Positions 1-7,025 of a stretch of DNA of 8,836 bases are shown here, in pieces; the stretch's first letter is position 1, and every line of letters begins with the position of its first letter. This DNA comes from Verrucomicrobiota bacterium (lineage in GTDB: Bacteria; Verrucomicrobiota; Verrucomicrobiia; Chthoniobacterales; JAFAMB01). The notes under the pieces are model-generated. The model saw only the letters and a list, made by a program, of their open reading frames with translations. It did not search any database and had not been told where the DNA came from. The stretch covers positions 1 to 8,836 of the forward strand of contig JAFAXJ010000465.1 in assembly GCA_019241095.1 (NCBI GenBank), given 5' to 3'. The position numbers and the translations under genes are program-made.

Positions 1-112
1 TTGAGCAGCTTACTGCGGGGGGAATTTTTAAGGCAAAGTTGTTATAAGCTGATTTTTCGCCTGCGGTCCACACCAAAATTCGTGCCAAGGAAACTGCCGA
101 TCCTGGAGTTGT

Positions 113-587
113 TCATTCGATTTCTCCAGAGAAACGGCAGGGCTGACGCGGCGTACCAGGGAGCAGCGCTTCTCTGGCCATGTTTCTGTTTGGGAGGATG
201 CCCTGGAGGTTTTCGGTTTGGCGGCGCGTGTTCCATCGACCAAACATCAGAGCTGTACCGCCCCGGTTCTTGAACACGAACTCCGGGTTGGTCATGATCA
301 CGGCCCTGATGATCGGGGACATTACATACAACGCGTGGGCCTGATTAGGGGAATTAACAATGCCTCGCCGACCCGCTGTCACAACCTGGGCCATCCTCCA
401 ACTCGCCTTCGAGACCGTAAAGCGTCTCGTCTTGGTCGATGTGCAGGTGCGGCGGCGGTTCATGCCCGGGTTGAGACCGGAATTCCAGAAGGCAGAAGCT
501 GTTGCCGGTTTGGGACGACCTTACAAGAGATGACATCAGCTTCCCATGGAGAACCTGTTCGTTTCCTGGAACACCAGGTAACCGCAA
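113..587 (-). pseudogene. Decayed cupin-domain protein gene (frameshifted)
   Basis: Reading the minus strand from about 587 gives a protein with a textbook cupin motif 1: G, five residues (HEPPP), HLH, four residues, E, six residues, G (about 435-475 and the bases just below 435). It stops at 354-356. In the next frame, from about 397 downward, the family continues with a segment like QVVTAG...GIVNSP..AHALYV.SP..RAVIMTNPEF. This matches the second half of such cupin domains (motif 2 with a P..AH core, then the closing strands). The two halves are joined only by a frameshift near 390-400, so the gene is broken. The second frame stops near 113-115, and the true 3' end may lie further down in yet another frame. 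No convincing ATG with a ribosome site precedes it. Cupins of this type bind a metal through the His/Glu residues; the substrate cannot be told. A sequencing error is the alternative to a real pseudogene. Confidence 0.68.
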
Positions 588-598
588 AGTCCCTGATT

Positions 599-721
599 TC
601 AGGCGTATTCTGGAGGATGCCAGCTCAGGTGCCTCAAAGTGTTGTTAGCGAGTTCGCGAACGAGCTGCACAATAACCCCAGCATCAGCAGAGGTAGCGAA
701 ACGGATCATTATCTCCGACAT
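599..721 (-). pseudogene. N-terminal remnant of a GNAT acetyltransferase
   Basis: A 40-codon minus-strand frame starts at an ATG at 719-721. It begins MSEIMIRFATSADAGVIVQL and continues VRELANN, which is the typical opening of GNAT N-acetyltransferases (IR.A...DA..I..LVRELA: first strand and helix alpha1). After about residue 27 the sequence no longer resembles the family, and the frame ends at a TGA at 599-601. The acetyl-CoA binding motif (R/Q-x-x-G-x-G/A) is absent, so this cannot be a working enzyme. It lies directly upstream of the cupin remnant on the same strand, which suggests that several small genes decayed here. The identification rests on about 25 residues, so it is suggestive rather than firm. 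Confidence 0.5.
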
Positions 722-790
722 GGATTGAGAGAAAGCCACCTATCGGCGTATGTAGTTGAAAGATTTGAAACCCGTGATAGAACCCCGACC

Positions 791-1771
791 ATGCGATTGC
801 TAGTAACGGGTGGATGCGGATTCATTGGCAGCCACTTTATCCGCTACGTTCTTGAACATTACCAACCAGAAAACGTGACGAATGTTGACGCTTTGACGTA
901 CGCCGGATCGCTCCAAACGGCGGCTGACTTTTCTGAGAGATTTGGAGACCGTTATGATTTTGTCCATGCTGATATTCGAGAGCTCGACTGGATGGATGAT
1001 CTATTATCCAGACACAGCTACTATGGAATAATCAATTTTGCCGCGGAATCACATGTGGACCGGAGTATCACCGACCCTGAAAATTTCATCGATACCAATA
1101 TCAAAGGCGCGACCAATCTTTTGGCTGCTGCCCGCCGCCATGGGGTGAAGCGCTTTGTGCAAATCTCGACCGATGAAGTTTACGGCTCCCTGGGGGAGAG
1201 CGGCTGGTTTACAGAATCTTCTCCAATCAACCCAAGCTCCCCTTATTCCGCCAGCAAAGCTGCTGCCGATCTGCTGGTCTTGGCTGCGTATAAGACCTAT
1301 GGGCAAGATGTGGTAATCACTCGAAGTTCAAACAACTATGGTCCATTTCAATATCCCGAAAAACTCATTCCACTGATGATCTCACGAGCTTTGACGAATC
1401 ATTCTCTTCCAGTCTATGGCAAGGGTGTAAACATACGGGATTGGATCCACGTGGAGGATCATTGCGCTGCGGTTTTCGATGTGCTCATGCAGGGCAGGGC
1501 GGGGGAGGTGTACAACGTTGGTGCCGGATCCGAACGCACCAATCTGGAGATTGTAAAAGCAATTCTGGCTCATTTAGGCCAGAGCGAAGAACTCATTCAA
1601 TTTGTGACTGACCGTCCTGGGCATGATTATCGTTACGCAATTGATGCTCAAAAATTGCGTTCGGAAATTGGATGGAAGCCATCGCATGATTTTAAAACGG
1701 GTTTGGCTGAAACAATCGAGTGGTATCGGGAAAACGAGCGTTGGTGCAGCGAGGTTCTCAAACCCCGATGA
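791..1771 (+). CDS. rmlB: dTDP-glucose 4,6-dehydratase
   Basis: This 326-residue enzyme of the extended short-chain dehydrogenase family converts dTDP-glucose to dTDP-4-keto-6-deoxyglucose, the second step of dTDP-L-rhamnose synthesis in the cytoplasm. The NAD-binding Gly motif GGCGFIG is at residues 7-13. The active-site strip S-T-D-E-V-Y-G is at 126-132, with T127, D128 and E129 as the expected catalytic residues. YSASK at 152-156 supplies the catalytic Tyr and Lys. The family blocks NNYGPFQYPEKLIP (181-194) and RPGHDYRY (275-282) are intact. The open frame extends upstream to about 218, but homology fixes the start at the ATG at 791, because family members begin M-(K/R)-x-L-V-T-G-G. No good ribosome site precedes this ATG. 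The stop overlaps the rmlD start (ATGA), so the two are translationally coupled. The length is a little short of the E. coli enzyme but normal for many bacteria. Confidence 0.96.
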   Translation: MRLLVTGGCGFIGSHFIRYVLEHYQPENVTNVDALTYAGSLQTAADFSERFGDRYDFVHADIRELDWMDDLLSRHSYYGIINFAAESHVDRSITDPENFIDTNIKGATNLLAAARRHGVKRFVQISTDEVYGSLGESGWFTESSPINPSSPYSASKAAADLLVLAAYKTYGQDVVITRSSNNYGPFQYPEKLIPLMISRALTNHSLPVYGKGVNIRDWIHVEDHCAAVFDVLMQGRAGEVYNVGAGSERTNLEIVKAILAHLGQSEELIQFVTDRPGHDYRYAIDAQKLRSEIGWKPSHDFKTGLAETIEWYRENERWCSEVLKPR

Positions 1772-2643
1772 GAGAGCGAATAGCAATCATCGGCAGAAAT
1801 GGCCGGCTCGGAGCAGCTTTGTGCCGAGAACTCGCAATTCACTACGAAGTGCTTCCACTTGGTCGTGAAGAGGTTGATTTGCGCCGCCCGATTGAGCCGC
1901 AGATGAAGGACATTGGGTTTGAATTATTGATCAACGCCGCTGCTGCAACAAACGTGGACTGGTGTGAAAGCCACCAGGAGGAAGCAAATTTGATTAACGG
2001 TGAAGCGGTTGCGGCTTTGGCAGAACTTTGCGCAATACGTCGTGTGAGAATGCTGCATATCGGCACCGATTATGTTTTCGACGGTTCTGCAACAGCGCCC
2101 TACGAAGAAAGTGATTTGGCAAATCCGATCAGTGTCTATGGAAGCTCGAAATTGATCGGAGAACAGAGCCTGCTCAGAGCAAGCGACCAGCACCTGGCGA
2201 TCCGCGTATCCTGGGTATTCGGACCGGACAAGGCAAGTTTTCTGGATTTTATGCTTCATAGAGCCCAATTCGAAAGCGAGGTCTGTGCTGTTGCAGATAA
2301 ATTCTCTGCACCGACCTACACACACGATTTCTGTGAATGGATCCGCCCTCTTCTTTTCGATTTACCTGCTGGCGGCGTCATGCACCTATGCAATGACCAA
2401 GGCTGCAGCTGGCAAGAGTATGCCCAGTGTGGAATCGATACTGCGCGCCGCCTTGGCTGGAATCTGAAATGCACAATAGTCAAACCTATCGCTCTGAATT
2501 CTATGTCACAATTTGTGGCAAAGCGACCGGTCTACACCGTGCTAAGCACGAAACGGTTCTTCCAAATGACTGGTATACATCCAAGAAAGTGGGACGAAGC
2601 GGTTGACGAGTATGTCAGAGCGAAGCTTTCTGCTGGATCATGA
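1768..2643 (+). CDS. rmlD: dTDP-4-dehydrorhamnose reductase
   Basis: This 291-residue protein is the NAD(P)H-dependent reductase that makes dTDP-L-rhamnose from dTDP-4-keto-L-rhamnose, the last step of the pathway. The nucleotide-binding motif G-R-N-G-R-L-G is at residues 9-15, the family block T-D-Y-V-F-D-G at 100-106, and the catalytic Tyr/Lys pair Y124-x3-K128. A C-terminal A-K-R-P-V-Y-T-V-L segment (251-259) corresponds to the usual A-x-R-P-x-x-S-x-L substrate-side motif, with Thr in place of Ser. The ATG at 1768 overlaps the rmlB stop by four bases and was preferred over in-frame upstream starts inside rmlB. The length is normal for the family. RmlA and RmlC must be encoded elsewhere, possibly just left of the remnants. 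The related sugar reductases of this family that use other dTDP-hexuloses cannot be excluded from sequence alone. Confidence 0.92.
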   Translation: MRERIAIIGRNGRLGAALCRELAIHYEVLPLGREEVDLRRPIEPQMKDIGFELLINAAAATNVDWCESHQEEANLINGEAVAALAELCAIRRVRMLHIGTDYVFDGSATAPYEESDLANPISVYGSSKLIGEQSLLRASDQHLAIRVSWVFGPDKASFLDFMLHRAQFESEVCAVADKFSAPTYTHDFCEWIRPLLFDLPAGGVMHLCNDQGCSWQEYAQCGIDTARRLGWNLKCTIVKPIALNSMSQFVAKRPVYTVLSTKRFFQMTGIHPRKWDEAVDEYVRAKLSAGS

Positions 2644-2677
2644 AAAGTTCGTTGGTTCATGAGGATGCCCTTGGGGC

Positions 2678-3373
2678 ATGACGACGACCTTGCGTTATTG
2701 GACCAACAGCGCGCGCTGGAATCGGTCCGGTTTTTGTATCGGCGGCTGCTTTCTTGCATTGCTTGTTTTGTTTCTGATCTTAGGCGCGATTGTCTGGGGC
2801 GGTATCTCCACCTATCAAGGCGCATATCAGATGACATCACGTGAACCCAGGCATTTTGAACCAATTCCTTCCACCGCGGCCCAGAATGCGGCCAAGCTTA
2901 AATGGGGAGCTTTGGAAGCTGCGTTGCAACGCGGAGACGCGGTCAACTTTCAATTCTCGGCTGAAGATCTGAACGCATGGTTTTTTTCTGACGGACAAAA
3001 TTCGGATCTGGTTGCCCATTTGCGTTTTGGGACTACAGCAGACTGGCTGGTCGCTTATTTGAGTGTTCCACTCGACTTCATGGCAGAGATTCCCGGCTTG
3101 CCCTCATTTAAACATCGCTTTTTCAATGGTCGATTAGCCCTTCGCCTTGCTATCCAAAACGGCGAACTGAAAATCAAGGGTATAGATCTTGAGGGGAATG
3201 GTCACCGCTTACCCTGGCTTTTTACCGGTCAGGGCTATCGCGACACATTCCAACAAACCTTTGAGCAAGGATTTCGCACCCGTTTTCCTGGAGGTGAGTT
3301 GCTCATTTCCAGGTTGGAATCTATCCAGATTGAGAATGGGAAAATTTCCGTAAGGTTTCGCGAGGCATCCTGA
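2678..3373 (+). CDS. Membrane-anchored protein of unknown function
   Basis: I do not recognise this 231-residue protein. It has a short N-terminal segment with Arg residues, one strong hydrophobic helix at about residues 18-41, and then a domain of roughly 190 residues that should lie outside the cytoplasmic membrane. The outer part contains F-S-A-E-D-L-N-A-W-F (92-102), alternating polar/apolar stretches typical of beta strands (152-175, N-G-R-L-A-L-R-L then G-E-L-K-I-K-G), and a closing strand I-E-N-G-K-I-S-V-R-F (218-227). This layout of an anchor, a 'xxDLN' helix and strands recalls small YpmS/DUF2140-like anchored proteins, but that is only a resemblance. The frame has a stop shortly upstream, so the ATG at 2678 is the first possible start. 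The gene begins 34 bases after rmlD and is probably cotranscribed with it, so a role in the cell envelope is an inference from position only. Confidence 0.8.
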   Translation: MTTTLRYWTNSARWNRSGFCIGGCFLALLVLFLILGAIVWGGISTYQGAYQMTSREPRHFEPIPSTAAQNAAKLKWGALEAALQRGDAVNFQFSAEDLNAWFFSDGQNSDLVAHLRFGTTADWLVAYLSVPLDFMAEIPGLPSFKHRFFNGRLALRLAIQNGELKIKGIDLEGNGHRLPWLFTGQGYRDTFQQTFEQGFRTRFPGGELLISRLESIQIENGKISVRFREAS

Positions 3374-3374
3374 A

Positions 3375-3509
3375 TTGGCCAAAGGAGGATTGCGTTTTGG
3401 GTACGACCTTCTCATGGATGCGGACGCCGAACGGGAACAACTTCGCAGGATAAGGACGAGCAGCAGTCAATCCCCCGTTCTGGAGCTCGACCGGACCCGC
3501 TTTTTATGA
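3375..3509 (+). CDS. Possible small ORF, 44 residues, TTG start
   Basis: An open frame starts at a TTG one base after the stop of the preceding membrane-protein gene. It reads MAKGGLRFGYDLLMDADAER, followed by a charged helical stretch and a C-terminal LELDRTRFL, and ends at a TGA at 3507-3509. A GAGG sequence inside the end of the upstream gene (3362-3365) sits about nine bases before the TTG. This would allow coupled translation. Its codons look bacterial and coding-like, and the product is acidic and helix-prone, but I know no family for it. A later in-frame ATG at 3414 is the other possible start. The last six bases overlap the convergent minus-strand gene. A non-coding spacer or the remnant of a longer gene is equally possible. 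Confidence 0.3.
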   Translation: MAKGGLRFGYDLLMDADAEREQLRRIRTSSSQSPVLELDRTRFL

Positions 3510-4028
3510 TACTTCGGTGGCTTTCAGGTTGCCGCGCAGCGTAAGGCGAGGGTCAGATTGCAAAAGCTCATTTAGTATTGGCCAGCCAGTCTCATCAGTA
3601 GCTTGGAACACTTGCAGATAAACGCAAACCGCCTCAGGTCGATGTTTCTCGAGAAGAAAAGAAACAGCGTCTTTCAACTGCTCTTCTGAGGGAGAGGCGG
3701 GTAGATCGTTTACAATTCCTTTACCATCATGTCTGATGTTCAACCGGTCTAAGAAATCGCATATCAACTCTTTTTCGGCGCCAAGAAGCCAAACCTGCAG
3801 AATCTGGCTGGCGAGATCCTCCGCCGATCTGCGAGAAAGCATTTGAATCATCCACATATTGCGTTCGGGACGCGGTTTGCGTTCAATAAAGACAGCTCGA
3901 AGCTTACGCTGACTGGCAAGACCTTGGATTGCTGCTTTGTAGGCAGGCTTTTCCTGTTCCTGTAAATACGTTAAAATCTCCTGGGAAAGGTTAGCCGATA
4001 GGTGACCGAATATTTCGTAACATTTCAT
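3504..4028 (-). CDS. Hypothetical soluble helical protein
   Basis: This 174-residue protein has no motif I recognise. It has no signal peptide or membrane helix and is dominated by amphipathic helices. Examples are residues 13-42 (N-L-S-Q-E-I-L-T-Y-L then K-A-A-I-Q-G-L), 66-96 with L-L-G-A-E-K-E-L, and 115-143 ending in Y-L-Q-V-F-Q. A basic patch R-K-L-R...E-R-K-P-R-P-E-R lies at 41-56. A C-terminal segment W-P-I-L-N-E-L-L-Q-S-D-P-R-L at 149-162 looks repeat-like, in the manner of helical hairpin scaffolds. The start at the ATG at 4026-4028 lacks a clear ribosome site. The gene is divergent from rlmN, with about 120 bases between the two starts, and converges on the rhamnose block. It is probably real given its sustained, compositionally protein-like open frame with no competing gene on the other strand. 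Confidence 0.72.
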   Translation of the reverse strand: MKCYEIFGHLSANLSQEILTYLQEQEKPAYKAAIQGLASQRKLRAVFIERKPRPERNMWMIQMLSRRSAEDLASQILQVWLLGAEKELICDFLDRLNIRHDGKGIVNDLPASPSEEQLKDAVSFLLEKHRPEAVCVYLQVFQATDETGWPILNELLQSDPRLTLRGNLKATEVS

Positions 4029-4150
4029 GGGACAGCGCCGAACGATTGATACGCCTTTCCGGCTGCGTCCAGCTTTTTCTGCGCGCTTTTGCGGTGTGCC
4101 AGTTGCGGTTTGATCTCCAGATTCGATGTGGGATCTTAATTTTCGGTGAG

Positions 4151-5239
4151 ATGCAAGAGAAACGGTCTATTTACAATCTGGCGCTGCCCGCCTTAAAAGA
4201 ATTCTTTGCTCATTGCGGCGAGCAGCCTTACCGCGCCCGGCAGGTTATGCACTGGCTATATCGTAAAAGGGTAAACAGTTTTGGGCAAATGACCGATCTC
4301 TCAGCAAAACTCCGTGATTTGCTCGAGAGTAGATTCTATTTGCGATCATTGCGTCCTGAACGCAAAACTGGTGCCGGCGATAGTACGCACAAGTTTCTTT
4401 TTGGTCTTTCAGACAACAACTACGTTGAATCGGTATTAATTCCCGCTAGCCCTGCACTCTATGGCAATAGCTCTGACCGTCGTACGATATGCATTTCCAC
4501 TCAGGTGGGGTGCGCATATGGATGCAAGTTCTGCGCTAGTGGATTGGATGGTTGGAAACGCAATCTAACCGCAGCCGAGATCGTTGAACAACTCCTGCAA
4601 GTTGAAGCGCTTTGCAGCGAGAAGGTTAACAATATTGTGTTCATGGGGATGGGCGAGCCGTTGGCAAATTTCGAAAACTTACTTTCAGCGATTAAGATTA
4701 TCAACGCGTCTTGGGGCCTAGGTATAGGGGCGCGCCACATTACGGTGTCCACGAGCGGGCTGGTTCCGCGAATTCGTGATCTGGCCGATAATCCGATTCA
4801 GATTCGTTTAGCTATCTCTCTGCACGGGGCCACTGATGCAATTCGTACAGAAATAATGCCGATCAATCGGCGTTTCAACATTATGAGCTTAATGGAAGCA
4901 TGTGCTTATTATCGCGCAAAGAAACATCAGAAGATTACCTTTGAGTATATACTAATTGATGAGTTCAACGATCGACTCAGCGAAGCGGTGGAGTTAGCCA
5001 AATTGGCGAAAAGCATCGATGCAAAGGTGAACCTTATCCCTTATAATACAGTGGAAGGTTTGCCATGGAGACGAAGCTCTGAAGTTAAACAGAACAGGTT
5101 TCTTGCTTATCTTCACAAGCAAAATGTAGATGCGACTATCAGACGCGAAAAGGGGCATGCGATTGATGCTGCCTGCGGTCAATTGCGTCTGCAAACCATG
5201 CAGAACAAAAGCTTTGCAGCCGCTCACAACCTAAGATAA
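4151..5239 (+). CDS. rlmN: Dual-specificity RNA methyltransferase RlmN
   Basis: RlmN is a radical SAM enzyme that methylates C2 of adenine 2503 in 23S rRNA and, in characterised members, of A37 in some tRNAs. This copy has 362 residues. The N-terminal RNA-binding part includes E-Q-P-Y-R-A-R-Q-V-M-H-W-L-Y (24-37). The [4Fe-4S] cluster motif C-x3-C-x2-C is C121, C125 and C128. C114, seven residues before the first cluster cysteine, matches E. coli C118. The C-terminal D-A-A-C-G-Q-L contains C342, matching the methyl-carrying C355. The SAM-binding G-M-G-E-P is at 166-170. The full catalytic set is therefore present. The frame is open from about 4046, but the ATG at 4151 gives the usual family N-terminus; GGTGAG lies directly against that ATG, so the exact start is not certain. 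It opens a tightly spaced five-gene same-strand run. Confidence 0.96.
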   Translation: MQEKRSIYNLALPALKEFFAHCGEQPYRARQVMHWLYRKRVNSFGQMTDLSAKLRDLLESRFYLRSLRPERKTGAGDSTHKFLFGLSDNNYVESVLIPASPALYGNSSDRRTICISTQVGCAYGCKFCASGLDGWKRNLTAAEIVEQLLQVEALCSEKVNNIVFMGMGEPLANFENLLSAIKIINASWGLGIGARHITVSTSGLVPRIRDLADNPIQIRLAISLHGATDAIRTEIMPINRRFNIMSLMEACAYYRAKKHQKITFEYILIDEFNDRLSEAVELAKLAKSIDAKVNLIPYNTVEGLPWRRSSEVKQNRFLAYLHKQNVDATIRREKGHAIDAACGQLRLQTMQNKSFAAAHNLR

Positions 5240-5250
5240 AGGAACGGCGT

Positions 5251-5889
5251 ATGGCTGATTTCTATGATGAGCCAGAGCGAGCCTGGGATGAATACGATTG
5301 GGAACGATTTCTTCAACAGCAGGACAGTAAAACGGAACGCTACATGGAGCTGTTTGAAAAGTATATTGATGACCCGAATCGCGATCAGATTATCGCTCAG
5401 GAGATGGGATGGACGCATTTGTTTGATCAGCCTGCAGAGGGGCCCGAGGAAGTTGAATTCGATTCCGATTACCAGGAAGGTGATGATCGCGAAGACGAAG
5501 CCGAAGAGGTGTTTGAGTCTCATCCGTTGTACCAGAACGCGTTCTCTCTAACGGTCTGGATTGATCAGCTCTTTGATGAGCTCCCGAATGTAGCTTCCAA
5601 CCCGCTCGGTGTGAAATTGGCATCGCACGCCGCCGTAGCCAGCGCGAAGTTGGCCGCGGCTCTCAGCGATCAGGAAACAGAAGAGATTGGAATGACAATC
5701 GCTTACCTGAAACGAGCTTTACGAGCTATTTCGACCGGAATGGAGGCGGCTACGCAGTTGAGCCGCGACGGGATTTTAAAGATCAGGCAGTTTGAAGAGC
5801 TAAATAAGCGGCTTTTCCAGGTTCGTGACAGCATCATTGTCATGATGGGAGACCTTCGGGCCGAGTGGCGCCGCCGATATGGATCTTAG
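5251..5889 (+). CDS. Acidic hypothetical protein
   Basis: This 212-residue cytoplasmic-looking protein belongs to no family I can name. The N-terminal ~90 residues are rich in Asp, Glu and aromatic residues (D-E-Y-D-W-E-R-F-L-Q-Q-Q at 13-24, then a run of acidic residues at 66-90). The rest (93-212) is mostly alpha-helical: 95-112, an Ala-rich helix at 121-140, 143-170 and a long C-terminal helix 175-210 ending in basic E-W-R-R-R-Y. No membrane helix or signal peptide is seen. A strong ribosome site AAAGGA (5238-5243) overlaps the rlmN stop and sits seven bases before the ATG, so translation is likely linked to rlmN. The split into an acidic half and a helical half suggests an adaptor or scaffold role, but that is inference. 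Confidence 0.85.
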   Translation: MADFYDEPERAWDEYDWERFLQQQDSKTERYMELFEKYIDDPNRDQIIAQEMGWTHLFDQPAEGPEEVEFDSDYQEGDDREDEAEEVFESHPLYQNAFSLTVWIDQLFDELPNVASNPLGVKLASHAAVASAKLAAALSDQETEEIGMTIAYLKRALRAISTGMEAATQLSRDGILKIRQFEELNKRLFQVRDSIIVMMGDLRAEWRRRYGS

Positions 5890-5907
5890 TTCAGCAAAGG
5901 TTCGCAC

Positions 5908-6555
5908 ATGGCTTTGAATGAAGTCCGTGCCCGCGCGTCTAAAGCTGAGGTGGCTTTGACGGGCAATGATAATTCGGAGCCCGCAGATGCTGATCTGGTA
6001 AAGCGCTGCCAAAAAGGGGATTCGACAGCCTATGATCAGCTGGTTATGCGATATCGGTCAAAAGTTTATGCGATGATTTACGGAATGGTTCAGAACGAAC
6101 AGGATGCATGGGACCTCGCTCAGGAAGGATTTGTCAAAGCTTGGAGGTCTATTCATCGGTTTAAAGGACAGTCATCATTCTACACCTGGCTGTATCGGAT
6201 CATGACGAATGTCACGATAGACACTCTCCGCAGGAAAGGGTATAAGACTTCCGCGGAATTTGATGATCGAATCGCGCCAACGGATGTTGAACCCGGTTCA
6301 CGAACGACGCCGGCAATTTCGCCATCGCCTTCGAAAAAACTGGAACAGGGTGAGGTCAAACAAAGAATCGATGAGGCGATAGCCAAGCTGACGCCGGAAC
6401 ATCGAGCAGTAATTATCATGAAAGAAATCGAGGATTTGCAATACAGTGAAATCGCCAAAATTCTCGGATGTTCAATTGGTACAGTAATGTCTCGCCTGTT
6501 TTACGCGCGCAAGAAACTCCAAGGCTATCTCAAGGATGTATATGAAAATCTCTGA
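5908..6555 (+). CDS. ECF-type RNA polymerase sigma factor
   Basis: This 215-residue sigma-70 family protein of the extracytoplasmic-function (RpoE/SigW-like) group directs RNA polymerase to a stress or envelope regulon. Region 2 spans about residues 28-110. It begins A-D-L-V-K-R-C-Q-K-G-D and includes D-A-W-D-L-A-Q-E-G-F-V-K-A-W (66-79, core-enzyme contact) and F-Y-T-W-L-Y-R-I (91-98, promoter -10 recognition). Region 4 is at about 150-206, with the helix-turn-helix L-Q-Y-S-E-I-A-K-I-L-G-C-S-I-G-T-V-M-S-R-L (177-197) that reads the -35 element. Between them is a longer than usual Pro/Ser-rich linker (113-145). A 27-residue N-terminal extension precedes region 2. The ribosome site AAAGG (5896-5900) is seven bases before the ATG. 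The overlapping downstream gene looks like its anti-sigma partner. Such sigma factors often activate their own operon, but no -35/-10 pair of the ECF type was evident upstream. Confidence 0.95.
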   Translation: MALNEVRARASKAEVALTGNDNSEPADADLVKRCQKGDSTAYDQLVMRYRSKVYAMIYGMVQNEQDAWDLAQEGFVKAWRSIHRFKGQSSFYTWLYRIMTNVTIDTLRRKGYKTSAEFDDRIAPTDVEPGSRTTPAISPSPSKKLEQGEVKQRIDEAIAKLTPEHRAVIIMKEIEDLQYSEIAKILGCSIGTVMSRLFYARKKLQGYLKDVYENL

Positions 6556-7024
6556 ACAAAAGTACACGGCGTGGTTGGATGGCCTGATGAGGCCGGACGA
6601 GGCGAAAAACTTTGAAAACGCACACGGATCCTTGGAGATAGAAAAAAGTGAGTTTCTGAAACTGAAAAGCCTTTTGAAACAATTTTACTCAGCCCGACCG
6701 TTGAAAAATCCCGAGTTTTTTAATTCGCAAATTCTGCTGAAAATTCAGGAATCTCCGCCGGCCAAATTGACTGGGAGAACCTGGTTAGGAATCCCTCGTT
6801 TGGCATGGAGTGGACTGATAGTACTCGCCGTTGGTTTTTCCTGCTTTTTTGCTTTGATTCCGCACAACAACGGTTCTGATCCGAGAACGGGATATGTAGC
6901 AGAGGTTTTAAAGACAAGAACTGACCCCAAGATTAAAGCGACTGTTGATAACCAGAAAAACATGACCATCATCCAGCTTGAAGGATTAGACAAACTACCA
7001 GCCGATCAGGATCTAAGTCACTAG
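6542..7024 (+). CDS. Putative single-pass anti-sigma factor
   Basis: This 160-residue membrane protein probably holds the adjacent sigma factor inactive at the membrane. The N-terminal cytoplasmic part (1-85) opens Y-T-A-W-L-D-G-L-M-R-P-D-E-A-K-N-F-E (8-25). This follows the pattern of anti-sigma domains (short helix, 'LDG.L...EA..FE', then helix 36-50). The zinc-site pattern H-x3-C-x2-C is missing: H28 is present but no cysteines follow, so it would be a non-zinc type. One membrane helix is at about 88-106. The outer tail (107-160) is short and polar, so a simple sensor tail is more likely than an enzymatic domain. Of two ATGs, 6536 and 6542, the second is preferred: AAGG (6532-6535) lies six bases before it but touches the first. 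The gene overlaps the sigma stop by 14 bases, typical of coupled sigma/anti-sigma pairs. The function is inferred from position and pattern. Confidence 0.75.
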   Translation: MKISEQKYTAWLDGLMRPDEAKNFENAHGSLEIEKSEFLKLKSLLKQFYSARPLKNPEFFNSQILLKIQESPPAKLTGRTWLGIPRLAWSGLIVLAVGFSCFFALIPHNNGSDPRTGYVAEVLKTRTDPKIKATVDNQKNMTIIQLEGLDKLPADQDLSH

Positions 7025-7025
7025 C

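Noticed and set aside
565..578. CCTGG-AACA-CCAGG inverted repeat
   Set aside because: It is a five-base stem inside the cupin remnant with no T-run, within chance expectation.
756..783. TTGAAA - 16 bases - TAGAAC as an rmlB promoter
   Set aside because: The -10 match is poor and it would leave a leader of only a few bases. It is possible as a leaderless start, but not supportable.
218..790. Upstream 191-codon extension of the rmlB reading frame
   Set aside because: It is antisense to the cupin and GNAT remnants, and RmlB proteins begin at the residue encoded at 791. The extension has no dehydratase-like sequence.
3475..3506. Weak stem (TCTGG/CCGGA) followed by TTTTT as a terminator for the rhamnose block
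   Set aside because: The stem has five pairs with one G-U, and the T-run starts five bases after it, so it is too weak to call.
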